DNA from: an uncultured Spartobacteria bacterium | Lineage (GTDB): Bacteria; Verrucomicrobiota; Verrucomicrobiia; Chthoniobacterales; UBA6821 | Assembly (NCBI GenBank): GCA_903933015.1 | Contig: CAIZIQ010000199.1 | Coordinates: 1-33,120, forward strand | Direction of reading: 5' to 3' | Length of the DNA: 33,120 bases | Part shown: positions 9,783-20,754 of the stretch, piece after piece | Numbering within the stretch: the stretch's first letter is position 1 | Layout: each line of letters starts with the position of its first letter | Made by a program: the position numbers and the translations under genes | The notes under the pieces: model-generated | The model's database searches: none | Seen by the model: only the letters and a program-made list of their open reading frames with translations | What the model was told of the DNA's origin: nothing

Positions 9783-12167
9783 ATGATGACATTCCGTCCC
9801 CTGTCTGTGCTGCGTTTCCTGCTTGCGGCGACGCTGCTTCTTTCCGCCGGGGGCCGTCTGGAGGCGCAGACTCCTTCAACACCCCCTCTCATTCAGGAAA
9901 TCGATGTCAAGTTTGTCGGGCAGACCACGCTCAGCAAGCAGCGCGTTCTGGATAACCTGGCCACGAAAGCGGGTGCTCCCTTCAATGACCGCCTTGTCGA
10001 GGAAGATATCAAGTCCCTCTACGCCACGGGTCAGGTCTCCAATGCCCGTATCTTTGCCGAACCGGCTCCCGGTGGACTGAAAGTGACCGTGCTGCTTCAG
10101 GGTCGAAGCACTGTGGGAGAGGTTCAGATCGAGGGTGCTGAGGCCGTTCCCTCCCGTAAAATCCGCAAGGAGATATCTCTCAAGCCGGGCGATCCGATGA
10201 ATGACGAGCGTCTGAACGATGACCGGCAGAAAATCATCAAACTCTACGAGGACAAGAATTACACCAACGTGAAGGTGGAAGCGAAGAGCTCCGAACTTCC
10301 CGACAAACGCATCAGGGTTGTCTATGCGATCAACGAGGGTCCGAAGCTGACTGTCGGGAAAATTACCTTCACCGGCAACGACTCGGTTTTCCCCAAGGAT
10401 CTGCTCAAAGTGATGAAGACTAAGACCGCAAACTGGCTATCCTTCATCACCAAGGCAGGACGCCTTGTCCCCTCGCAGATGGATGAGGATAAGGAGGCGA
10501 TCCGCACGCTCTATCAGAACAAGGGATTCTCCGACATGCGCGTCACCGATGTCCAGACGCTGCCGCTGCCCAACGGGAAGGGGGTCGATCTGGTAATCTC
10601 GATTTCCGAGGGACCTCAATACCGGGTCAGCAAGCTTTCCATCGAGGGGGCTTCGATCGTTACTCCTGATGAACTCATGCGCCGGCTCAAAATGAAGTCA
10701 GGATCGCTCTATACCCCGGATGGCATGGGAGCTGATATGAAGGCTATCCGGAACTTCTACGGTTCCCGCGGTTATGTAGACATGGTTGCGCAGCCCCAAA
10801 TCACCCCGGAGGGAAAAAGCCAGATCAACCTCACCTACCGTATCGATGAGGGCGTCCAGTCCTATGTGAATCTGATCAATATCCAGGGCAACACCAAGAC
10901 CAAGGACAAGGTCATCCGCCGCGAGTTGGCCGTCCAACCGGGTGGCGTCTTCGATACCACGCTGGTCGATGTCAGCAAGACCCGTCTGATGAACCTGAAC
11001 TATTTTTCCAAGGTCGACACCGCCCCGGTGGATACTCTCGTTCCAGGCCGCAAGGATCTCGATGTCATCGTGGATGAGAAGAAGACAGGTTCCTTCAACT
11101 TCGGTGCCGGATTCAGCTCCATCGACAGTTTGGTAGGCTTTGCCGAACTCCAGCAGTCCAATTTTGACCTCTTCAACTGGCCCAACTTCACAGGTGCCGG
11201 ACAGCGATTCCGTATCCGTGTCCAGTATGGTCTCCAGCGTCAGGATGCCACGATCTCCCTCACCGAACCGTGGTTCATGGGTTACAAGGTCTCTGTCGGC
11301 GGCGAACTCTATTATCACGCAGCAACCTTCCTGAGCCCTGTCTATAGTCAGTCCAATCTCGGAGGAGCCCTTCAGGCCCGCAAGGCACTGACGCCCTTCA
11401 CCGCCCTGCGCGGCGAATACCGTCTCGAGGATATCAGCATCTACAATCTCACCGGTAACTACGGACCGCAAATCGCCTCTGCCGGGGCCAGTTCCCCGTA
11501 TACCAAGAGCGCCATCCTTCTGGGGCTAGATTATGATAACCGTGACAGCCTCTTCTTGACTCACAAGGGAGTGTCCGTCGCCCTGAGTGGGGTTGTGGCC
11601 GGTGGTGGGCTGGGCGGCAATGTCCAAGACTACGGAATCAATCTTGAGGTCAAGAAATACACCCCGCTCCCATGGGATATGATTCTGCTCACCAAGGCGG
11701 CCGTTGGCATGATGAATCCCTGGGGTAGCGGTACTCCGGGAACGTACAATAACGCCGCCCCCATCTTTGACGAACTCTACCTCGGTGGTGCCAATGACAT
11801 GCGAGGCTTTGCCTTCCGTGAGGTGGGTCCAAAGGATCTCTATGGCAATCCGATCGGGGGCAACACCTCGGTTTATGGAACGGGAGAAATCACTTTCCCG
11901 ATCATTCCCCGACTGCGCGGTGCATTCTTCTCGGATTGGGGTTTTGTGAATGCCGGATCATTCGCTTTCAATCCCACCAGCATCACGACTCCTGATGGGT
12001 ACGGCGGAACCACCACCTCCGGAGGGTTGAACGGTGACGTGGGTATCGGTGCCCGCATCGATCTGCCAATCGGACCGATCCGCATCGATTGGGGTTATCC
12101 GGTGATGTACGACAGCTGGAACAAGAGCAGCGGCCAGTTCAACTTCAATGTCGGTTACACTTTCTAA
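9783..12167 (+). CDS. bamA: Outer membrane protein assembly factor BamA
   Basis: Signal peptide, repeated POTRA-like segments (IQEIDVKFVGQTTLSKQRVLDNLATKAGAPF...), C-terminal barrel with DEKKTGSFNFGAGFSSID and LGGANDMRGFAFREVGP, terminal F. Start placed at MMTFRPLSVLRFLLAA rather than the ORF-track 9738. Confidence 0.95.
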   Translation: MMTFRPLSVLRFLLAATLLLSAGGRLEAQTPSTPPLIQEIDVKFVGQTTLSKQRVLDNLATKAGAPFNDRLVEEDIKSLYATGQVSNARIFAEPAPGGLKVTVLLQGRSTVGEVQIEGAEAVPSRKIRKEISLKPGDPMNDERLNDDRQKIIKLYEDKNYTNVKVEAKSSELPDKRIRVVYAINEGPKLTVGKITFTGNDSVFPKDLLKVMKTKTANWLSFITKAGRLVPSQMDEDKEAIRTLYQNKGFSDMRVTDVQTLPLPNGKGVDLVISISEGPQYRVSKLSIEGASIVTPDELMRRLKMKSGSLYTPDGMGADMKAIRNFYGSRGYVDMVAQPQITPEGKSQINLTYRIDEGVQSYVNLINIQGNTKTKDKVIRRELAVQPGGVFDTTLVDVSKTRLMNLNYFSKVDTAPVDTLVPGRKDLDVIVDEKKTGSFNFGAGFSSIDSLVGFAELQQSNFDLFNWPNFTGAGQRFRIRVQYGLQRQDATISLTEPWFMGYKVSVGGELYYHAATFLSPVYSQSNLGGALQARKALTPFTALRGEYRLEDISIYNLTGNYGPQIASAGASSPYTKSAILLGLDYDNRDSLFLTHKGVSVALSGVVAGGGLGGNVQDYGINLEVKKYTPLPWDMILLTKAAVGMMNPWGSGTPGTYNNAAPIFDELYLGGANDMRGFAFREVGPKDLYGNPIGGNTSVYGTGEITFPIIPRLRGAFFSDWGFVNAGSFAFNPTSITTPDGYGGTTTSGGLNGDVGIGARIDLPIGPIRIDWGYPVMYDSWNKSSGQFNFNVGYTF

Positions 12168-12208
12168 ACCAGCCTAAGGCAAAAGCAGAAACTCTCGAGC
12201 GATCTCCG

Positions 12209-12841
12209 ATGAAAAAACAATTTTCAGCACTTCTTCTGGCCGTTGCAGGCCTCAGTCTCATCCTCACGGCATGTAATCGCCAATCCTCAGTCAAGGAGGC
12301 AGCTCCCGGCGTTCTCGCGGCAGGGCTCAAGTTAGGCACTGTCGACATGAACCTTATCTTCAAGGAGTACTACAAGACGAAGGATGCCCAGGCAAAGTAC
12401 GCCCAAGCCGAGGCCGAGGCGGACAAGGACTTGAATGCACGCGTCGACACCCTCAAGAAGAGCATTCAGGAGATCAGTCAGATCAATGCCTCGCTGGAAC
12501 AATCCGATCTCGGCAAGAATGAGCGCGACGCAAAGATCAAGGATCGTGAGGCCCGGGTGACGGCGGCCCGCTCCCTTGACCATGAGATTGCGGAGTACCG
12601 CAGCGCCAAGCAAAAGTCGCTTCAGGATCAGTTTCTGCGGATGCGCAAGGATATCGTCGAAGACATCATGAAGAGTCTCGGTGCTATCGTGAAAGCGAAG
12701 GGATACGATGTTGTCTTTGACAAGTCTGGCCTCAGTGCCGGTGCCGTTCCCGTAGTCATCTATTCACGGGAAGATCTTGATTTCAGCCAGGAAGTCATTG
12801 CCGAGTTGAATGGCAATGCGACCGTCGGCAAGGCCAAGTAA
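12209..12841 (+). CDS. OmpH/Skp-family periplasmic chaperone, predicted lipoprotein
   Basis: Start at [25 protein letters not shown] (lipobox-like LTAC); [25 protein letters not shown] resembles the Skp N-terminal motif, then coiled-coil; located between bamA and lpxD. Confidence 0.85.
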   Translation: MKKQFSALLLAVAGLSLILTACNRQSSVKEAAPGVLAAGLKLGTVDMNLIFKEYYKTKDAQAKYAQAEAEADKDLNARVDTLKKSIQEISQINASLEQSDLGKNERDAKIKDREARVTAARSLDHEIAEYRSAKQKSLQDQFLRMRKDIVEDIMKSLGAIVKAKGYDVVFDKSGLSAGAVPVVIYSREDLDFSQEVIAELNGNATVGKAK

Positions 12842-12869
12842 CCGCATCACCTGCCGAGGATTCTCCGTG

Positions 12870-13880
12870 ATGAAATTGCACGAACTCGCGGCTCTTGTGG
12901 GGACATCCGTTGGAGAGGACGCCTCCCTCGAGATCACCGGGGTGGCCTCTCTGCAGGAGGCGCGTCCGGGAGATGTCACATTTTTTGGGAATCCACGCTA
13001 CCTTGCCCAACTTCGGACCTGCCGCGCCTCAGTGGTCATCGTTCCCCTGGATTTTCAGGAGGAGATAACTCCCGTGGTATGCCGTGTTGAGAATCCTTCC
13101 GCCGCGTTTGCCGCCGTTGTCGCTGCCTTTGCACCGATTGACATAGTTCCACCCTCCGGAATTCATCCTTCCGCAGTGGTTGATCCGACTGCCATCATCG
13201 GGGCTGATGTTTCTGTCGGGCCCTTGTGCGTGATCGAGGCGGGTGCCGTGATAGGGCAGGGAACCGTGATCGGATCCGGATGCCTGATCGGAGGTGAGTC
13301 TCGGATTGGGACTGGTTGCCGCTTGTATGCGGGGGCTATTGTCCGCGAGCGGTGTGTGCTGGGTGATCGTGTGATTCTTCAACCCGGTGCTGTCATTGGT
13401 TCCTGTGGTTTCGGCTACGAGTTCAAGGAGGGGCGACATGTGAAGATTCCCCAGACGGGAATTGTCGAGATTGAAAATGACGTCGAGATCGGCGCCAACA
13501 CTACTGTGGACCGTGCCCGCTTCGGGCGGACCGTGATCGGGGAAGGGAGTAAGATCGATAACTTGGTCCAGATTGCCCATAACGTGCAGATAGCTTCCCA
13601 TACCATTATCTGTTCCCAGGTGGGGATCGCCGGCAGTACGAGAGTCGGATCGTATGTTACCTTGGCGGGGCAGGTTGGTTTGGCCGGACACCTTGAGATC
13701 GGTGACAAGGCCATCATTGGAGCTCAGTCAGGGCTCTCTAAAAATGTTCCCGAGGGGAGTATGGTCATCGGTGCCCCCGCTAAGCCAATGAAAGAGTGGA
13801 AGCAGAATAATTTTTACATTTCCCAGTTAGGCAAGCTCTACGAGAGGGTTAAGGAGCTTGAGAAGTTGGTGGGAAGGTAA
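12870..13880 (+). CDS. lpxD: UDP-3-O-acylglucosamine N-acyltransferase
   Basis: Left-handed beta-helix hexapeptides, [68 protein letters not shown] at 12870 gives 336 aa. Confidence 0.96.
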   Translation: MKLHELAALVGTSVGEDASLEITGVASLQEARPGDVTFFGNPRYLAQLRTCRASVVIVPLDFQEEITPVVCRVENPSAAFAAVVAAFAPIDIVPPSGIHPSAVVDPTAIIGADVSVGPLCVIEAGAVIGQGTVIGSGCLIGGESRIGTGCRLYAGAIVRERCVLGDRVILQPGAVIGSCGFGYEFKEGRHVKIPQTGIVEIENDVEIGANTTVDRARFGRTVIGEGSKIDNLVQIAHNVQIASHTIICSQVGIAGSTRVGSYVTLAGQVGLAGHLEIGDKAIIGAQSGLSKNVPEGSMVIGAPAKPMKEWKQNNFYISQLGKLYERVKELEKLVGR

Positions 13881-14033
13881 AAAAGTAAAAGGTTCCAAAG
13901 TGGCAAGGGGTTTCTTATCCCAGAGGTTTTAATCGGAGGGCTTGCACTTTCCCACTTTCGTACTTTCCCACCGCCGCCTTGCCTCCCTATATTGTAGCGA
14001 TCCAACCCCAAACCGCCCCGTAGGCCCAATCCC

Positions 14034-16610
14034 TTGTATAACCAGAACGAAAAAGTCGAACCAATTGATGTGGCCGAGGAGATCTCCCGATCCTTTCTCG
14101 ATTACTCCATGTCGGTTATCATTTCCCGAGCGCTTCCCGATGCCCGCGATGGTCTGAAGCCCTCCCAGCGCCGCATCCTTTTCGCTATGAGCGAGCTCGG
14201 CGTCATGCCGACCCGCAAGCATCTGAAGTGTGCCAAGATCGTCGGTGAAACCATGGGTAACTACCACCCGCACGGTGATCAGGCGATCTACCCGACCCTT
14301 GTTCACATGGCCCAGCCCTGGGCGATGCGCGAGACCCTCATTGAGGGACAGGGCAACTTCGGATCTGTGGAAGGCGATCCCCCGGCATCCATGCGTTACA
14401 CCGAGGCGCGCCTGCGTCCCCTCGGCGCCGTTCTCATGGAGGACATGGATCACGATACGGTCGATTTCGTTCCGAACTACGACGATACCCGTGAGGAGCC
14501 CACGGTCTTCCCAGCCTCGATTCCCAATCTCTTGGTCAATGGTGGTACCGGTATTGCCGTCGGCATGGCAACCAACATCCCGCCGCACAACCTTGGTGAG
14601 ACCATCGACGCCGTCTGTGCTCAGGTCGATAATCCCGACATCACGCTTGACCAGCTGATGAAGCACATCAAGGGCCCCGACTTCCCGACGGGTTGCCAGC
14701 TCTGCGGCATCGGTGGAATCAAGCAGTACTTCGAGACGGGACGCGGTTCGGTGAAGGTCCGCGGCCGTGCCGGTGTCGAAGAAATTAAGGGTGGTCGCGA
14801 GCAGATCGTCATCACGGAGATCCCTTACAATGTCAACCGTGCAACGCTCGTCGAGCGCATCGCCGGTCTGGTGAACGAGAAGATCATCACCGACATCAGC
14901 GCCATCCGTGACGAGTCCGATGAGAACACCCGCGTGGTCATCGAACTCAAGCGCGACGCCATTCCCAAGGTCGTCATCAACAACCTCTACAAGCACACCG
15001 CTCTCGAGTCCTCCTTCTCGATCTCGATGCTCGCCATCGATCGTGGTCGTCCGAAGCTCCTCTCCCTGAAAGAGGCTATTGCCTGTTTCATCGAGCACCG
15101 CCGCGAGGTCATTCTACGCCGCACGCGTTTCCTTCTCCGCGAGGCCGAGGCACGCGCCGAGAAGCTTGAGGGATACCTCATCGCCCTCGCAAACCTTGAT
15201 AACTTCATCAAGATCATCCGAGATTCCCAGAATCGTGACGAGGCCCGCACCCGCCTTCTGGCGCTTGCTTTCTCTAAGAAGGAGATCGAGAAATTCGGCA
15301 TCCTGCTGCGCCACGAGTCCCGGCTCAATGACAAGGGACAGTACTGCTTCAGCGAGCCCCAGGCGGATGCCATCCTAGAGCTGCGTCTCTACCAACTGAC
15401 GGGTCTGGAGCGTGACAAGCTTAACAGCGAGTATCAGGAACTGCTCAAGACCATCGCCGACCTGCTTGACATCCTTGCGCGCGAAGAGCGCGTTTTCACG
15501 ATCATCAAGGCTGAGCTCAAGGCTATTCGAGACAAGCATGCCGGGCCCCGCCTCACCGAACTTGTTCCGGAGGAGGGAGAGATCTCCATCGAGGACCTCA
15601 TCGCCAACGAGGGCTGCATCATCACCGTCACCCACAAGGGACTCATCAAGCGTACAGCCGTCAGCGCCTACCGCTCGCAAAAGCGTGGCGGTAAAGGAGT
15701 CATCGGCATGACCACCAAGGAGGCCCAGAACGAGACGGAGGACGATGACTTCGTTGAGCATCTCTTCACTGCAAGCACGCACGACTACTTAGTTTTCTTC
15801 ACGAAGACCGGTCGCTGCTATGTCGAGCGCGTTTACGAGATTCCCGAGATGAGCCGCACGGCCAAGGGCAAATCGATCGCAAACATCCTCAACTTCCAGT
15901 CCGGCGAGCAAATCGCCGCCACCATGCGCATCGAGTCGACCACAAGCGGTGGCGCCGGTGGCGTGGAGACCACCTGGAACCCGGAGAAGCATATTCTCTT
16001 CGCCACCCGCAGCGGCATCGTGAAGAAGTCGAACTTGGGTGACTTCGCCAACATCCGCAAGGGAGGCATCATCGCCATCAAGATCGAAGAGGACGATGTA
16101 CTCATCTCCGCCGTCCTCACCGAGGGTCATGACGAGGTGGTCCTTGTCACCCGCGAGGGGATGAGCATCCGCTTCAGCGAGGAGGAACTCCGCGATCAGG
16201 CGCGAGCTACGGTCGGTGTCTGGGGCATACGTCCCGACAAGGGGGACTTTGTCGTCTCGGCCAGCCTGGTCCGACCAGGTGCCACCCTGCTTGTGGCGGG
16301 TGATAATGGCATCGGCAAGCGCACGCCCTTCGAGGATTATCGCAAGCAGTCCCGTGGAGGCAAAGGCGTCATCACCATGAAGACCGGTGACAAGACCGGT
16401 CTTGTGGTTGGAGCCCTCACTGTCACGGACAACGACGAACTCATGCTCATTACCAGCGGCGGCCAGATGGTCCGTACCCGGGTTGGTGAGATCCGTGAGA
16501 CCAGTCGCAATACCATGGGTGTAAAACTCATGGGACTACCTGAGGGTGAGAAACTTCAACGCATTGCGCCCGTAGTTTCCCAAAAAGAAGACGAGGTTGC
16601 TGAGGGCTAG
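14034..16610 (+). CDS. gyrA: DNA gyrase subunit A
   Basis: [50 protein letters not shown], catalytic Tyr region [12 protein letters not shown]; GyrA-box-like SQKRGGKGV in the C-terminal domain. TTG start. Confidence 0.97.
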   Translation: MYNQNEKVEPIDVAEEISRSFLDYSMSVIISRALPDARDGLKPSQRRILFAMSELGVMPTRKHLKCAKIVGETMGNYHPHGDQAIYPTLVHMAQPWAMRETLIEGQGNFGSVEGDPPASMRYTEARLRPLGAVLMEDMDHDTVDFVPNYDDTREEPTVFPASIPNLLVNGGTGIAVGMATNIPPHNLGETIDAVCAQVDNPDITLDQLMKHIKGPDFPTGCQLCGIGGIKQYFETGRGSVKVRGRAGVEEIKGGREQIVITEIPYNVNRATLVERIAGLVNEKIITDISAIRDESDENTRVVIELKRDAIPKVVINNLYKHTALESSFSISMLAIDRGRPKLLSLKEAIACFIEHRREVILRRTRFLLREAEARAEKLEGYLIALANLDNFIKIIRDSQNRDEARTRLLALAFSKKEIEKFGILLRHESRLNDKGQYCFSEPQADAILELRLYQLTGLERDKLNSEYQELLKTIADLLDILAREERVFTIIKAELKAIRDKHAGPRLTELVPEEGEISIEDLIANEGCIITVTHKGLIKRTAVSAYRSQKRGGKGVIGMTTKEAQNETEDDDFVEHLFTASTHDYLVFFTKTGRCYVERVYEIPEMSRTAKGKSIANILNFQSGEQIAATMRIESTTSGGAGGVETTWNPEKHILFATRSGIVKKSNLGDFANIRKGGIIAIKIEEDDVLISAVLTEGHDEVVLVTREGMSIRFSEEELRDQARATVGVWGIRPDKGDFVVSASLVRPGATLLVAGDNGIGKRTPFEDYRKQSRGGKGVITMKTGDKTGLVVGALTVTDNDELMLITSGGQMVRTRVGEIRETSRNTMGVKLMGLPEGEKLQRIAPVVSQKEDEVAEG

Positions 16611-16623
16611 GTCTTTCAAGTTC

Positions 16624-16692
16624 TAGCGTCGTTGCCCTGCGCTTGCAGTATGTCTCATACAGCAGCGCTTGGGCGCCTAGCTACCTCCTTAA
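16624..16692. repeat. Hairpin-bearing intergenic element resembling 2469-2536
   Basis: GCGTCGTT - ~40 nt with an imperfect hairpin (GCAGTATG tct CATACAGC) - CGCCTAGC ... TAAAAT; same flanks and spacing as 2470-2536. Confidence 0.4.
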
Positions 16693-16936
16693 AATACCGT
16701 CGCCCCAAGGGATCGAGCTTGCTTCTTTTGCGCCTCTGAACTTCCAAGCACTTGAAGAAGGCTTGTAAGGGATGGATTGTGTCTGGCCTAAAGCCTGCAG
16801 CCTAAACTTGCTAGCGCCTAGCTCGACAGTCTCTCCTGCGAGTCGTGCTGCCTGCTTTCCCCTATCACTTTCCTTTTCACTTCTCTCCCTGCTCCCTACA
16901 GCCTAATCGCCTTAAAACCTATCCTCCCTGGATCAC

Positions 16937-18019
16937 CTAGTTCCGTAGCCTCTCAACCGCTCCCGTCACATCGTCTAGCGTCACCTTGTCGCTCACAAAA
17001 GCAGAGCCGAGTTGTTTGGTCAGGACAAAGCGGATCGCACCGCGGTCGAACTTCTTGTCACGCTGGAGAGCTGCGAGGATTTTCTCGCTCGGGAGATCTG
17101 CCGGAATGGTTGTGGGGAGACCGCATTTCTCGATCACGGTCTGGACTCTGGCAGCCTGATTTTTGGGAAGTCCCGCCAGACGAACGGAGAGGTCGAGTGC
17201 GGCAATCATTCCGATCGACACGCATTCTCCGTGGGATAGGGCTCCATAGCCGGCTACCGACTCGATGGCATGTCCTATCGTGTGACCGAAGTTGAGCAGT
17301 GCACGTGTGCCCTTGGTCTCGAATTCATCCTCGGCAACGATACGGGACTTGATCCCAACATTCCGGGCAATCAGGAGGCTCAGCTCCCCGGAGCGGTCGG
17401 GGGGCAGCATTTCGAGCATCTCCTCATCAGCGATGACCGCATGCTTGATTACCTCGGCCAGTCCTTCCCGGAAAATGTGGTCTGGCAAGGTGGAGAGCAC
17501 AGCCGTGTCAGTAATGACGAGTCGCGGTTGGTGGAAGGTGCCGATCAGGTTCTTGCCAAGAGGACTGTTGACCCCGGTCTTGCCTCCGACCGAACTGTCG
17601 ACCTGAGCCACCACGGTGGTCGGGATCTGGATGACCGGAATGCCACGATAGTGGATCGAGGCGACAAATCCCGCGAGATCGCCGATCACACCGCCGCCGA
17701 GGGCAAAGACGGAAGCCTTGCGGTCGAGCCCCAGTCCGATCAGATGATCGCAGAGTTTGGAGGCCTGCTCCATTGATTTGGAGGCTTCCCCTGCAGGAAT
17801 GGTCAACAAGTGGGGGTCAAAGCCAAATTCCTTCAGGGAGTTCAAGACAGTCGCACCATGAAGCGGTCCCACCACATCATCCGTGATGACGGCGCAGAGG
17901 CCGGCCTTGATGACTTTCTGTGACAAAGCACCAACCCGTGCGAGCGCCCCTGCGCCAATTGCTACTTTGTACGGTTTTGCGGCCAACGCTACCGGAACAG
18001 TGTGCTTTTCTCCTGACAT
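16937..18019 (-). CDS. aroB: 3-dehydroquinate synthase
   Basis: AGEASKSMEQASKLCDHL, FALGGGVIGDLAGFVASIHYRGIPVIQIPTTVVAQVDSSVGGKTGVN, GHTIGHAIE. Start placed at MSGEKHTVPVAL (ATG at 18019), not ORF-track 18193. Confidence 0.97.
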   Translation of the reverse strand: MSGEKHTVPVALAAKPYKVAIGAGALARVGALSQKVIKAGLCAVITDDVVGPLHGATVLNSLKEFGFDPHLLTIPAGEASKSMEQASKLCDHLIGLGLDRKASVFALGGGVIGDLAGFVASIHYRGIPVIQIPTTVVAQVDSSVGGKTGVNSPLGKNLIGTFHQPRLVITDTAVLSTLPDHIFREGLAEVIKHAVIADEEMLEMLPPDRSGELSLLIARNVGIKSRIVAEDEFETKGTRALLNFGHTIGHAIESVAGYGALSHGECVSIGMIAALDLSVRLAGLPKNQAARVQTVIEKCGLPTTIPADLPSEKILAALQRDKKFDRGAIRFVLTKQLGSAFVSDKVTLDDVTGAVERLRN

Positions 18020-18224
18020 TGGTAGGAACTTATTCCCTCGGAACGGCTTTATGAAGTCCTGTTTTCCGGAAAACTTCCCGATTGCCGAGCACCCTGTTTT
18101 ATCTCTCCGGAGGTCATTGTCAGCAAAAGCGGCATCAATGTTGCCATGCCGTACTTGACGGCAGGTCATTCCTCTGTGAAGACAAGGGTTCACACATCAA
18201 CCCCAAAAACTAGGAACACATATT

Positions 18225-19244
18225 ATGCGTATCGGAATGGTCGGTCTCGGTCGAATGGGAGCCAACATGGTTCTCCGCCTCATCAAGGCAGGCAACGAAG
18301 TCGTTGTTTGGGATCGCAGTGAGGCTGCCATCCAGGATCTTGCCTCCAAGGGGGCCATTGCCGCCAAGGATCCAGCGGATCTGGTCAGCAAGTTAACGGG
18401 CCCTAAGGCTGTCTGGATGATGATTCCGGCCGCCTACGTGGATGACACGATCGCCATCTTCGCACCCCTTCTTTCCAAGGGAGACATCCTGATCGACGGA
18501 GGAAATTCCTATTACAAGGATGATATCCGCCGCGCCAAGGAATTGGCCGCCAAGGGCATCGAGTATGTCGACGTCGGCACCTCTGGCGGTGTCTGGGGAC
18601 TCGAGCGAGGCTATTGCGAGATGATCGGTGGATCGAAGGAAGCTGTCGGATACCTCGACCCTATCCTCAAGGCCCTCGCCCCCGGCAAGGGAGATGCCCC
18701 AGTGACCCCGGGCCGTACCCGCAAGGGAACAGCCGAGGAAGGATATCTTCATTGCGGACCCAACGGTGCCGGACACTTCGTCAAGATGGTACACAACGGC
18801 ATCGAGTACGGCATCATGGCTGCCTATGCCGAGGGTCTGAACATCCTCAAGAACGCCAACGCCGGCAAGGTGAAGCGCGAGATTGATGCCGAGACCACGC
18901 CGCTCCGGGATCCTGAGAATTATCAGTATGATCTCGATCTCCCTGAGATCACCGAGGTATGGCGTCGCGGCAGCGTGGTAGCCAGTTGGTTGCTCGACCT
19001 CACTGCCGACGCCATGGCCCGCGATCCTGAGCTCGCTTCCTTCGGAGGGCGCGTCAGCGACTCAGGTGAGGGTCGCTGGACCATCCAGGCAGCGATCGAG
19101 GAGGGCGTGCCTGCGCCCGTTCTCACTACGGCGCTCTACGAGCGCTTCTCCAGTCGTAATCTTGCTCTCTTTGCCGACAAGATCTGTTCGGCGATGCGAT
19201 TCGAATTCGGAGGTCATCACGAGAAGCCGGCCGGCTCCAAGTAA
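18225..19244 (+). CDS. gnd: 6-phosphogluconate dehydrogenase (decarboxylating), short form
   Basis: MRIGMVGLGRMGANMVLRLIKAGNEVVVWDRS Rossmann motif; GYLHCGPNGAGHFVKMVHNGIEYGIMAAYAEG; 339 aa; adjacent to zwf. Confidence 0.95.
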   Translation: MRIGMVGLGRMGANMVLRLIKAGNEVVVWDRSEAAIQDLASKGAIAAKDPADLVSKLTGPKAVWMMIPAAYVDDTIAIFAPLLSKGDILIDGGNSYYKDDIRRAKELAAKGIEYVDVGTSGGVWGLERGYCEMIGGSKEAVGYLDPILKALAPGKGDAPVTPGRTRKGTAEEGYLHCGPNGAGHFVKMVHNGIEYGIMAAYAEGLNILKNANAGKVKREIDAETTPLRDPENYQYDLDLPEITEVWRRGSVVASWLLDLTADAMARDPELASFGGRVSDSGEGRWTIQAAIEEGVPAPVLTTALYERFSSRNLALFADKICSAMRFEFGGHHEKPAGSK

Positions 19245-19265
19245 CCCCACCCGCAGTATACCATC

Positions 19266-20645
19266 ATGTCCGCACTCAAAAGCGACGCCCTGGTTCTTTT
19301 CGGAGCAACGGGAGATCTGGCCCACAAGAAACTCTTCGACACTATCCAGGCGCTCTATCGTCGGGGTGTGTTCGAGGGGCCGGTCATCGGCGTCGCCAAG
19401 AGTGGCATGACCCGCGAGCAGGTCATTGACCGTGCCCGCGAGGGGATCACCACTTACGGCCGTGGCGTGGATGAGGCGAACTTTAAGAAATTTGCCGACC
19501 AGTTTCAGTACGTCGATGGCGACTACGGAGACCCAGCCACCTTCCAGGCGCTCAAGAAAGCTCTCGGGAGCGCCCAACGTCCGATTCATTATCTGGCGAT
19601 CCCGCCGGTTCTTTTCGGAACGGTCACCAAGGGACTGAAGGCAGCCGGTTGCATTGATGAGACCTCCCGCGTCGTGGTCGAGAAGCCTTTCGGTCATGAC
19701 AAGGCCTCCGCAGAGACTCTCAATAGAACACTTCATGATGTTCTCGAGGAGCGTCAGGTCTTTAGAATAGACCATTACCTCGGGAAGGAAGCTACCCAGA
19801 ACGTCCTCTACACCCGTTTTGCCAACGCTTTTCTCGAGCCGGTTTGGAACCGCAACTACATCAGCAACATCCAGATCACCATGGCTGAGTCCTTCGGTGT
19901 GGATGGGCGAGGCGCTTTTTACGACGCCACCGGCTGTCTCCGTGATGTCATCGAGAACCACCTCATGCAGGTGGTCGGATTCCTTTGCATGGAGCCTCCC
20001 TACTGGCCTGACATGGAACGTGTCCGTGACGAGCAGATGAAGCTCTTTCGTTCCATTCGGACAATTTCCCCCAACGACATTGTCCGTGGTCAGTTTGAGG
20101 GATATCTCAAGGAGCCAGGTGTGGCCCCGAATAGTACCACGGAGACCTTTGCGGCTGTCCGTGTCTTCATTGACAACTGGCGATGGCAGGGAGTCCCCAT
20201 CTTCATCCGCGCCGGTAAGAACCTGCCTGTCTCGGCAACCGAAGTGCGTGTTCAGTTCCACCGTCCGCCTCTCGTCGTATTCCCCGACCAGCAGGCGCCG
20301 ATGCATAATTATGTGAGATTCCTCTTCACTCCGCGGATCGAGATTGCCCTCGGGATGCAGGTCAAGATCGACGGCGAGCGTATGGTTGGTGAGCCGATGG
20401 AACTCAAGGTGGTCGACCAGCAACCCGACGAGATGACTCCCTATGAGCGTCTTATCGGAGATGCGATCCAGGGTGACCAAGCCCTCTTTGCACGCCAGGA
20501 TGTCGTTGAGGAGGGGTGGAGAATCGTCGAGAATATTCTCGGAAACTCGGTTCCCGTGCATCCCTACAAACCGGGCACATGGGGTCCCTCCGAAGTCAAC
20601 GATGTCCTCCTCCCTTCGGGCGGATGGCACGCGCCTAAGGTCTAG
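19266..20645 (+). CDS. zwf: Glucose-6-phosphate 1-dehydrogenase
   Basis: [49 protein letters not shown]. Confidence 0.98.
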   Translation: MSALKSDALVLFGATGDLAHKKLFDTIQALYRRGVFEGPVIGVAKSGMTREQVIDRAREGITTYGRGVDEANFKKFADQFQYVDGDYGDPATFQALKKALGSAQRPIHYLAIPPVLFGTVTKGLKAAGCIDETSRVVVEKPFGHDKASAETLNRTLHDVLEERQVFRIDHYLGKEATQNVLYTRFANAFLEPVWNRNYISNIQITMAESFGVDGRGAFYDATGCLRDVIENHLMQVVGFLCMEPPYWPDMERVRDEQMKLFRSIRTISPNDIVRGQFEGYLKEPGVAPNSTTETFAAVRVFIDNWRWQGVPIFIRAGKNLPVSATEVRVQFHRPPLVVFPDQQAPMHNYVRFLFTPRIEIALGMQVKIDGERMVGEPMELKVVDQQPDEMTPYERLIGDAIQGDQALFARQDVVEEGWRIVENILGNSVPVHPYKPGTWGPSEVNDVLLPSGGWHAPKV

Positions 20646-20754
20646 GGTGTTTTAAATAAACATGTGGCCGTCGATTTGAGAGAGGTGAATTGTTGAGGGC
20701 AAGCGGATGCCTTCGCTCTATCGCGATCCATTTGGGGCATGGTAGTCTCACACG

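Noticed and set aside
13929-15098. 389-aa minus ORF opposite gyrA
   Set aside because: Shadow ORF; Asp/Gly/Val-rich translation, no domain.
19062-20630. 522-aa minus ORF opposite zwf
   Set aside because: Shadow ORF of a confidently identified zwf gene.
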